DNA of 64,000 nucleotides from Pseudeuparius sepicola (Eukaryota > Arthropoda > Insecta > Coleoptera > Anthribidae). Position numbers and translations under genes: made by a program. Below are positions 32,701 to 44,700 of the stretch, piece by piece (positions within the stretch are counted from its first letter, which is position 1; each line of letters starts with the position of its first letter). The stretch lies in assembly GCA_963920635.1 (NCBI GenBank), contig OY987305.1, forward strand, positions 3,325,153 to 3,389,152, written 5' to 3'. The notes below the pieces were generated by a model. The model was not told where the DNA came from. It made no database searches and saw nothing but the letters and a program-made list of their open reading frames with translations.

Positions 32701-35700
32701 TTGGAAACATCATACCGTTCTGAACAAGATAAGTAAATATTATTATCTTTTGCTTAATTTGAGATTTGTTGTCCCCCGTAACATCTTGCTAACACTTTAC
32801 TATGGATATGTATTTTCAAATCTCAAATATGGTATATTTTTTTGGGGCAATTCTCCACATGCACTTGTTTGTTTGTGTTAAAAAAAATGTCTTCGATGTA
32901 CCTATATATGGACTTAAGCAGGGTGAGAGCTGTAAAGGTGTTTTACAGAATGATGTTTTGACTTTACCGGATATTTATATATTTGAAGTGGCTCTTTTTT
33001 TATTCTAAGTATGACTTGTTGTTTCCTGATTCTGCACGAAACAACACGTTACAAGGAACAAAGGATGTTTTACTGGTTCAACAATGAACCACAAAGGTTG
33101 TCTATCGAGGACTGTAATATTATACCATAAAAATATTTAATAAACTGCTGATTTATTTATATTAAAAACTTTAAATCAGAATTAAAAAAATATTTGGCAA
33201 ATAGGTGTGACTATAGTGGGGAGGAATTTTTATTCTAGAGTAAAAATGGTTTCTTAAATTATTTTACTTTGCTTTTATATATTTTTTTAATGTTGTTCTA
33301 CATTGTCTGTGTACCATTTTAAAGAAATAAATGTCTATTCTATTCTACCACGGTGCAAATGAATGAATTTTATTTTTTTATGCGAAAACCGTACGTCAAA
33401 CAAAAAAGATCAAGATACCTCATTTGCTCAGAAAGGAATGGAGATTTCAAAAATAATTTTTACTTAAAGAAAAAGCAGGGGCGTAACATATTTTTCTTTA
33501 AAAATATTTAATTCAAAACCCGTACAGACGCCACTGGTAAAAGGAATAAAATTGTTTGTACATCAGAAAATGCATCTTGATGCATAGAAGGCGTGTACCA
33601 AATTTCACAAAAATATCTAGGGTGTAATACCAAAGTTATAATAAAAAAAAAGATTTTTTTCTTAAAATTTTAGCCCCCTGTAGTTCAAAAGTTAAGATTT
33701 TTTAGGACATATATGTTCATATGAAGTTTTTTTCTCAATATTGACCCAAGAATAACCCCCTTAAGTATTAGCACATTATTAAGAAACACAATGTATACAA
33801 AAAATACTACTAGGTATATGAATGAAAATAAAAGAAAAAGTATGTAGGTACTCGAATCTTGAAATTTAAAGTAAGTAGGTACCTAGAGGTAGGTACTGTA
33901 GAAAGGGGAATTATGAAATGATTTTGTTATATCTTTCGCCATTTTCGCGAAAACGGTTTACAGCTACGACCTTCTCTATTACCTTGCGGCAATCGACACA
34001 ACGGCGGAAGATGTATGTATAATATTTGATAAAATCAGGTCCTTTTTTAACTTTATTTATCACAGTTTGCATTTTACATTATATATCCTATCCAATCTTG
34101 ACTAACATTTGCCATAAAAATAAATTGTTTAATACAGTTTTTTTCTTAATCTTGAACCTATATAACTGCATTGATTTCAGAAGCAAAATATATATCTATC
34201 TATTACATTTATCTTTCCCATAACTCTTACATTTATCTCTTTTCCTTCTTATATAAATTATAAAAAGTTCTTTCTCACTTTTTCCTTAAAATTCCAAAAT
34301 ACCAAAGCAGCAACAAACCATTTGAGTGCGTTATTTTTTCTGTATTTCTCAGTTTAAAATGGATGATTTCCTGTACTGAATTAAAGTTTTCTCTTTGAAT
34401 TTTGAATTTTCTTGACAAATGGAACAAATATTTTCCGAAGAGTCAACCCTTTTGGTAATGGACTAACACAACACTTTTTTTAGTTGTTTATTCGATTGTA
34501 TGGTTTGAGAAGATAGAAGATTTCACGGTATTTGAAAGAAAAAAATGTCGACGGGAATTTGCTGGAAAAAATAAAAAAATTCAACAATTTCCCTTACTAT
34601 CGGGTAAAACATATGGCGCTCGGATTCCCGCCACATTTAGACCAATGATGAAGGGGCATTTGTGGGCAGGCGCATTATTTGCTCCCTCGCCGACCGCCGA
34701 TATCGGACCATAGAGATCCTATAGGTATAATAGAGTGCTGAAGCATGCGCCATTAGTAGCTAATTTTATCTATAATCACACTGAGTAAAGGATATATTCT
34801 ATATAGGGCGAATTTATATTGTTTGAAATACCCACAGACGAGAGAAATACCACATATATGTCGATGCCGCTCTGGAACTCGAAACGAAACCGAGGCATTC
34901 GGGATTCGGATTCGATGCGCCTCTAATTTATAACTTTCTTTGACCTTCAACACAACTGCAGATTTGGATTTGGCAACGTCGACCGCGAGACGATCCACGT
35001 GGGTGGATGTCTCCTCTAAAATGAATGCAGAAATCCCTCTGAAGAGTCCGCCGCTACCGGAAATTTAGTTCTCGTGCCGTCTCACTAGGTGGAGACACAC
35101 GGTTTCGGCACGAGTAGGTACTTGTTTTAAATTAAGCTTAAGGATTGATTCTCTTACCCTATATATAGAATATATTATATATCCTTTACTCAATGCTATA
35201 AATGAAGGACGACTACGGGTTTACAGCAAGTTGCTGTCAGCAACACAGTTTAACCTACACTATAATTGTAAACATTCCAAGCTTTCGTTCATCATTAAGA
35301 ACTTCGTCAGGGAAATTTTAATGACAGCTTTATAATAAATAAATTTAAGATGTTATAAAGCCAAAATAGATCAAGAAAAGGTACTAATTGACAGATGTAT
35401 CTTATCTATTAGTACTAACTGACAGATGTAACTGTCGATTAGTACTAATTGACAGATGTATCAGTCAATTAGAAGAAAAATTTTCGTGGCCCTTATACAA
35501 TATTTCATTAAAAATTGTTGCATGACTTGACATTATGTTAGCCTCCATCGACGGTATGACACAAAAGTAAAAACGATAACTACAGCATTTTTATACAATT
35601 TGATCCTTTAGGTAAAATTTTAGATATTAGAGGAATTATATTTGCTATTGCTAGAGTTTTGTAAAGTTTTTTCCATAAAAAGTAAATTAGAAAAGGTAAT

Positions 35701-38700
35701 ATTAAGATCATGAATATCGTTTGTTTAACATTCTCTTCTTGATTAATCCAACACATTTCTAAAAACAACTATTATTAAAATGTTTTTCTGTTGCCAAAAT
35801 TTTAGTATTATCAAAATCCATTGCTGAGACAATGCACAAGCATCAGGTCTTAGTCACATTATATATGTCACTTTGATATGAAGAAATTAGAACCTTTAAA
35901 TTTCGGGATATTTGGTCAATATAATTTTTGTTACAATTCCGACAATTTATTTTATAAACATTTGATTTATCTAATGTTTTAGTTTTATCTTTAAGAAGAA
36001 AAAAATATTATCAACTGTTTTAATTGTTTTATTAGCTAACTAGCTCTTTCTTCAAAATAGTTGAAAAAGCTCTAATTTTCTTTAATTGTTATTTCTCAAG
36101 TTGTTTGGTAAATAAATTGGCGTTCTTGTTGAAAAAAATCGTTTAAGTAAAGTAGTTTTTCTGGATAAGAGCTGTCCAAAAATAACGATTTCAACGTTTT
36201 CAAATTCATATTTTTTAACGTAGAATGACAAATTTTAGAAATTCTGTTTTCATACCAAGTACGAAATTAACTTTCGTTTTTTCAATATGGTATGAAAAGT
36301 AATTTAAATTTCTACCAGTGCTAGGTTTTATATACCAATCTAGTATAATTTTATTTTCTGGGATTCTTATTACTCTAGTGTCATCCACATATTTTTTAAA
36401 AAAGGTAAATCGAAAGATAATTTTAATATGCAATTTTCAAGATCATCCATGATATATGGGGAAATATTAGAGCCCTTAGGTGTCCCAAAAATTTGTTTGT
36501 ATATAACATTATTAAAAGAAAAGCACGTGTTATTAAACACAAATCATAGAATGATAAGAAAAATGTCTTTGTTTAAATTACAATTTTTTAAATGATATTC
36601 CATTTCTTTTCGATACTAAAATATCAATATATTTATGTGGAATTATATCATTAAAAAAATTTGAAATTTAAACAAAGAAATTTTTTTTATGATTTTTAGA
36701 TTTGTGTTTAATAACATTTATTTTTCTTTTAATAATGTTATTATATATGAAATTTGCATATCACAATTAGCTTTTGATTTACCTTTTTTAAAAACCATAA
36801 AGGATCGAATTTCTTCACATAAAAGTGACATACGACTATATCTCAGCATAATGTTTACTGGACGATATTCAATGGATTTTGATACCTAATAAAATTTTGG
36901 CAACAGAAAGACATTTTAATAAGAGTTGTTTCTTTATTACTTTTAAAAACTTTTTTATTTTTGTGACATATGTCAATAAATTGAATAATGAAATGTCACA
37001 CCAATCTAACATGTGCGCTTAAATTTTTTAACAACAATATATACAGGGTGAGTTTTTTCGATGACCACTATGGCGATCTCGGAAACTAGCGGAGCTAGAA
37101 CAAAGTTTAATTGGGAAATAATTGCGGTTTTGAATGCTCAATGTAATGCCCCTTTTGGATTTTTAAAAAAGTTCATGGCTCACTAGATATTTTGAAAAGA
37201 GTGATTTTTTGCTATTTCATCAGATCTCTGTAGCTCCGTTATTTCTAATTATACAGAAAAACTGTAGAGGCAAAAAGTGTAGATAATAGATATGACATAA
37301 ACTTGTGTCTATAAAATAGAACGTAATTATGAAAATATTCCATGGCCGACTATGTGAAAATTAAAAAAAATCAGAAAATTAGCCATAGCTATTTTATTTA
37401 TTATAACAACTATGCCGAATATTATATTTTTGGAAAGCTCAAAAAATGGCCGATTTGATAAGGCCACAGGCCAACTATGATTTACATTTAAAAAAAAACA
37501 AAAGTTTATGTCATATCTCAAAAATTACAGAGAACATAAAAAATTGGATCAGATTATCTTATTAAGCCCAAAATTATCTACAATTTTTGTCTCAACAGTT
37601 TTTCTGTATAATCAGAAATAACGGAGCTACAGAAATCTGATGAAATAGCAAAAAATCACTCTTTTCAAAATATCTAGTGAGCCATGAACTTTTTTGAAAA
37701 TCTAAAAGGGGCATTAGATTGAGCATTCAAAACTGCAATTCTTTCCCTATTTAACCTTTGTTCTAGCTCTGCTAGTTTCCGAGATCCCCATAGTGGGCAT
37801 CGAAAAAAACTCACCCTGTATATGTAGTAGGAACTCGCTTTCTATGTAAGTAAAATTTAATATTGTTAAATTTATATTTATAATGTTTTTGGTGACAGAT
37901 CAAGCAATAAAATAATTGCGAAAGCTTTCACATAGGAAAAAGAATCTTTCACTTTTGAATTGGCTTAATCCCCACTAAAAAACATAAGCTATTGTATATT
38001 GATATTTATTTTGGCCAGAACTGATTAAAATGTCAAAGTAATCAAACAAAAAACTAATGACATCCCCGGCCAACTTTTATTTTGCCACCTATTTTTAATG
38101 CCAAAAGTCACGTCATCAATGAAATTATATAATAATTAACGAACACAGCACACCCATATAAATTTGTCGTTCTTCGTTAAAGTTTCAATTTTCAACTATA
38201 CAATTTCTCAGCTCTTCCAAGCAATTTGTTTTGAATTTAAGGACAGCTGTACATCCCTAAATTCCGAATTCACCCCTGCCCTAACCAATTCGCACATGTG
38301 ATGGGATTTACTCACCATTATCAAAAATGCAATGGCCCAAGTCGAGAGCAGCTGCAGGCATATGGATACCTTCGAATACAATACTGTGTAGTATTGATGG
38401 CAAGATATTAGGACGTACCTGAAAGTTAAAGTTTCTGTGGTAAAATTTGGGGTATTATTTTCTTAAAATAATTTCGGAGATATATTAATCAATTATGCAC
38501 CAATTAACCGGTTTAATATTGGTTAATGGATTGCCCTACCTACTTGACTCATGTTAGCTATTCTATCTGTATTATATTCTTGGTAATGAAGCCTAATTTC
38601 CTGTTTGTAATTTTATTTGAGAACGAAAACCGCGCAAAAAGGCAAACGAAATGACGTCCTGGGTATTTAAAACAAATATTTTATTGCTTAGTTCGTTGAT

Positions 38701-41700
38701 ATCAGCGAAATCTCATTTATTTATTTGTCCATAAACCTGTGAATCAGCTCAAAAGATTTCCTGTCGGGACAAACTGAAAGACATCGCGGTCATATTATTT
38801 ATATACGATTTTAATTGAATCTTGTACGGTTTGGATGTCACGTAAAATAAAGTCAAGAAACCCACCGCTAAAAGTGGAAGATTTCAAATGATGGGCCAAA
38901 ACTAACGCTGAAAATATCAATATTTCCCGAGAAAATATTTTGAAAATCAATACATTTCCTTGTTATTGGATTTCGATTTGCCGTCATAAATTATATCAAA
39001 AAGACTAATTGGCTTGTGTACTTGCTGCTATATTTACAACAAAAGAGTGTGCTCGCGTTGTTTCGAAATTTTCATTGTCGACTCTATAGCCAATTATATT
39101 CTGGTACAAGATCTAATTTAGAAACCTAATCACTTAAAAAAAATACAAAAAAAATGCCCCAAGTGTTCGTCCAAACATTTCGTAACGTATATGTTTCCTG
39201 TAGGTATCGTATTACTTCGTTCAATCTAAGGAAACCATCAAATATATTATTATGACACATGTTAAGACAGTAATTTGTTTATACAGTACCATTCACATAA
39301 TTGATCAATACCAGAAACAGACATCTATGCCATTTCCATTACCTAATTGCTATTTACCGCCTATAAAAGTCAATATACCAAAATATCGTATACAGGGTGC
39401 CCTGATAATTACCATAAATCTTGAAAATGACTCCTATAAGAAATGCCACCACATACTGTCGGGACCAACATTAAAAATGACTCGCCTTCTATACGCCTTT
39501 ACTCATCTATTAATTAAACAAATAGTATAATAATTGACCGATTTTCAAAGGGAACTCGGTTTTTCCTAGAATTATCAAAGTCTAATATCATTCCGTAGAC
39601 TTTGGTATTAGGTACTAGTACATAAGAGTTGTAAAGGACATCGGCCTGTGAGCGATTAAGAAATCGTAAGGCATAAGAATCTCCATTAACCGACATGTAC
39701 ACAACGTATATGGCAGATAAAAACAACACATGCACTTATTAAAGGAAGCAATTGATGAACCGAACTGAAAACAGAACACCACGAATAAGAACGTAGCCAC
39801 TTCAGGCCGAAATGTGTAATGAAAGGTGGCAGTTGAAAGCAAAATTTTGCAGAAATGAAAAATACACTAGCTTTCTAGTCTGTCAGTTGCAGGGTTGGCT
39901 CCCCAGTGGGTAACCCAAAAAAAACCTACTGGGTTTTTTGGGTTACCCACCTAAAAAACCCCAAAGTGGGTTTTTTAAATAAGGTGTTTATGATTTTAGA
40001 ATTTTTTATTTGATTTTCTATGGTTGAATAAGGACTGATCAGTGAACACAGAACAGAAACACAACATATAACAGCACGAAACAGGTCTGGACTCGCCTAC
40101 TCTGTTCACCATCTAATATGAACAGAAGACAATATTGGATAATTTCTGATTTAGGTATTTTTTTATTAGATATGTATTTTTGTATTGGAGAAAATATCAA
40201 TTTTTCAACTTTTGTAACTATTAGTCAGGAAATTTAATATTTAATTAATGGCAAGGCGCAAAATAAAAAACCCAATTAAACCCAAAAAAACCGATTATTA
40301 AACCCAAAAAACCCACTGGGTTTTTTTTTTATATAAAACCCAGGTTTTTCCAACCCTGGTCAGTTGCCAGTTGAAAATGTATTAGGATATGTCACGAAAT
40401 AAATAATTGCAAAAAACATGTTTTGATAACTGACAGAGTATACAGGGTGTGTAAAAAATGTAGCGATGTTTGTACCAAATGTTAAAAATATGGAATAATA
40501 AAAATTCTAGAAACCAATGAAAATCGCGAATTAAGTACCTACCTATAAAACAATTAAAACTGTAGTTTACTTTATTACAAATAGGTAGTAATGTCAATAG
40601 GCATACCTAAATACTTATGTTTTTTAAATGCTCTATTTTTAATGCCTATGGTCTATTTTTTTATGAGAAATTCAGCAATATAAATAGATTCTTATATTTG
40701 TGTGAACCACTGATCAAAATTTATGCTGTTGTACTAAAAGATATAGGTGTAAAACACAGTTTTCTGAGCGATATCAATTTCTTAATTAAGTGGTTAATTC
40801 TAACAGCTTGCACTTGCTTTGTCTGTAAATCGTAATAAAGCCTGACATTTTAACCTCTGTAATTTACTGAATAACCTTATTTTTTCTGCTTATCTCCCAG
40901 CTAACATAAAGAAAATTGTTATGGTGGTTGTTCTGGAATTCCTTTTTGAATACTCCTTTTATTCTAGTGATAATTACTTGAGAGAGAGACCTAACAAAAT
41001 AAAATTTTATTTACAAGTGCATAGCAGTCATATAAGAAAATCAACGAATAGCGTCTTAAATATTTATTTTATGGGCATTTAAACTAGTGTTTCGATGCTA
41101 GTGAAAAATGAAACTGGTCCGTGTAAATTTCTTGATACGAAGCAGGTTAAATGTCAACAGTTCTTAATGACATGATTCACTAAAGGCCTTATGTCCCCAG
41201 ATTAAAGAAATATACACAAAAACTGTAGTTTCAACACCTAATAAATGAAAAACCCGTTATCACATCACCACCGATGGATTTTTCTATGAGTCACGGTACA
41301 CATTTTTCCAGACCACCCATCGAAGTCTACACGTGATGCATTGTTTTAGTTTGATGGCCATAAAACCAAATAATAGTTGCGTACCTATTTAAAGTAATTG
41401 CCACCATGTTCAACAGTGACACTGCCACATTTCCATAGAACAACACTGGGAACAGCTTGCACAACACGTCTCCAAGTATCCATTCCTCGTAGATGTATCT
41501 GAAAAGTTAATTATCCGCTTGGGCTGGATTGGGAATTTCCATAACATACCTGTACGGGGTTATTCAAACTCTATTATGTCACAGGCAAATTTGAGACAAA
41601 ATTTAAAAACTTAGTAGGTACGACCCCTGAAGCAGATATTTTTTGTCTTTCCGTTTGCCTACAACAGACATCGAGTTTTAATGACCCTGTTATTTAAAAA

Positions 41701-44700
41701 AAATAGGTAGGTACCTGACTGCCGTGAGTGGTAGATTAATAGCGCAAAAAATTAGATCTGACACGCACAGTGACAGCACGAAGGCTGTGGTGGCATGTGA
41801 CCTCAGTTTCGGACATCTGACTAGTGCCAAAATTGTAACAAAATTTCCTGTAACAAGAACAAATCTTTTAGAATGAAAGAAACAGTCTTGGGGAAGTAAG
41901 AAAGCTCGAGGATGCATCTCATAAACACATTTTATGTATGTTCTCACTGAGGAACAAACAATAAGTTCCTTGTTTGAATTAATGATTAAATAAGACACTA
42001 ATTTCAACGCACAGCAGCAACAGAGAGGTATAGTTTGTGTTTTCTGTGATCTTGCCGACAGAAAAAAGAGCGGGGCAAACGTTTTTTCTTTATTATTAGA
42101 TATTATTTTTTTATTTTCTTCCAATGAAGCTGCCTCGTGTCACTGTTTATAGAATATAATATATTCTATAAACTGCTCTTTATAGAATATATATACGGAT
42201 GATTTTTTTAGGTCTACCACCGCGATTTTCTCGCTCATTTTGCGTAAGAGACAAAAATGTGGCAATTTTGGACAGCTAAGTGGTGCTGCAAAAGAAATCG
42301 GCATCAATGGCTAACTTGTCGCGCTTTATTAAAAAAACCTCAAATTGAACAAAACTATTAATGGCCGTGTAATGTTTATTTTAAGAGACAGAGGAAAACT
42401 TTTGTTTTGAAAATTGATGGCACCGAGAAGCTTTATCCACCCAGGTGCTCAGATAGTTTCAGCAAATTACACGGGGTCTTCGGCTCTCTTGAGGCCATGA
42501 AAATTTTTGTCGATTTTAGGTTTTTTTAGTACACTGCGAAAAGTCGGGTATGGAGGCCCATTCCTTTTTTAATGTCGCCTCGCTGACCAAAATTGCCATA
42601 TTTTGGTTTCTTACATATTTTCTGTGTGGCCCAAAATAAGCGAGAAAATCGCTTAATAAGAAATAAACAAAAAACATTCATAGCCTCAAGAGAGCCGAAG
42701 ACCCTGTGTAATTTTCTGACATTATCTGAGTACCCTTTTGCATAAAGCTTCTTAGTGCCATCAATTTTCAATATAAAAGTTTTTCTCTGTCTCTTAAAAT
42801 AAACATTCCACGACCATTAATAGTTTTGCTCAATTTAAGGTTTTTTTAATATTGCGCGAAAAGTTGGCCATGGATGCCGATTTCTTTTGCAGCACCACTT
42901 AGCTGTCCAAAATTGCCACATTTTCGTTTCTTACGTTTTTTTTTGTAGGCCGAAACTGAGCGATAAAATCGCGGTGGTAGACCTAAAAAAAATCATCCTG
43001 TATATTCTATAAACTGTGCTGGCGTGGTGGATTTTTAAATTTTCGAAAGGACCCGATTTTATGGATCTCGAAATTGGAAAATCCTGATGTAAAATTAATT
43101 GGATTGCAACTGGTCCAAGCACTTTTTTAATCACACACGTGTCGCGAAAACATGCGAAATTGTTTGGAAATTGAATCAAATTCAGGATACTAAGACACAA
43201 AATTGTTGGAATACTTAGTTGTTTGTATCACTAGAGAGAAAAGTGAAAATTACTTGTCAAAATAGGTACCAGTTTCCAAATATGTACTATGACAATACCC
43301 TCCTCCCTCAGGATGAAATTAGGTATACTTATAAATAATTTCTGACCGAAAAAGCCTATCTTTTATACCTATCCAGTTTAAGTCATCCTAACACTACCGA
43401 TGGTATTGTTTACCTATGGGCAGGTAAACAATTCGAACAAATACATTGGAAGAATTTTCTTATCGAATAAATATTTAGCTTGAAGATTATCCTACCTGGG
43501 CCATTAGTTTATTGATAAGGAGAATTTTTAATATTCATCTTTAGGTTTGTTCTATTCTACAAGTAGTATTCACACAACTGCAAAATTTAAGTTTATTTTT
43601 TTAAATAGCGTCAATACAGACCCTGAAATAATTTTGACCCACATTTTCTATCTAAATTATATTTTAATACACAACTGATGACGTCAATATTAATCGGCAA
43701 TTAACAAATCTTTAAATTCCATCTAATGAGATCGCCACAAAATGCCAAAGGTAAAAATTAATTATATATGCCTATACAGGGTCAGTTTTTTTTATGATCA
43801 GTATGGGGATCTCGGAAACTAGCGGAGATAGAAGGAAGAATAAATTGGAAAGAATTGCATGTTTGCGGGCCCAACTCAATACGTCTTGTGGATTTTTGAA
43901 AAAGTCATGTCTTACTAGATACCCCTACGTTGAAAAAACGAAATTTTGGCGATTTATTGTAATCCAAAAGTGTAAACACCAAAGTTGAAGGGATTTGTGT
44001 CTCAAAAAATCAGGCATTTCTAAAGCTTTCTAACGATATAATACTCGATATGGTTATTCAGAAAAATAACGGAAATAACTATGGTTTCCATTAAAAAAAA
44101 GTTTGTGTGATATCTCGAAAATGGCAGCTGTCACGGAAATTAGGACATGATAACCGCATTGGGGACACAATTCCCTCCAACTTTGGGATTTACACTTTTT
44201 ATCTAAAATCAGAAACAACGAAGCTAGATGGACGAATAAATCGCCAAATTTTCTTTTTTTCCAAAATAGCTAGTAAGCCATGACCTTTTTTCAAAAATCC
44301 ACAAGGCCCACAAAACTGCAAATCTTTCCCCATTTAACCTTCCTTCTATCTCTGCCAGTTTCCGAGATCTCCATACTGATCATAAAAAAAAACTCACCCT
44401 GTAAATTATTATTATAGGTCAAATACCTAAATGTTGTAAATAAAAGGAAAATACGAATCAATATTTAAAATATTTTCTAAAATTTATTTGTGGCGCAAAT
44501 AGATCCATTTAATTAAAAGTGAAGTGACAGATTAATTGACGTGGCAAGATCTTTGAGAAAGGAGGAAGATTTGTTCTCCGAAAGCTCAGAAAACAAATTT
44601 GTTGAAGTTATTTTTGAGTTACACGTTTAAAGTTTCGTTCATTCACTGTTAAGAATTTTATGAATTTTCCAGGCAACTTAAAAAAGTTGTCTTTCGATCA

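Larger units (their letters stand above)
30003..33793. mobile_element. 3.8-kb foldback-bounded block in moody intron 4
   Basis: Inverted ends of about 125 bp: left CAGGATGTTTCTTAACAAC (30003) and right ending in GTTTCTTAA complement and CACAATG (33793), both flanked by TA. The shared core includes GGGGTTATTCTTGGG and AACTTCATATGAAC. Inside lie a non-LTR remnant and another TIR element, so the block has grown by nested insertion. Confidence 0.7.

Noticed and set aside
34753..34998. Minus-strand frame inside the ACTGAGTAAAGG element
   Set aside because: Possible captured host sequence but I recognise no domain and see no splice sites, so I left it out as a gene.
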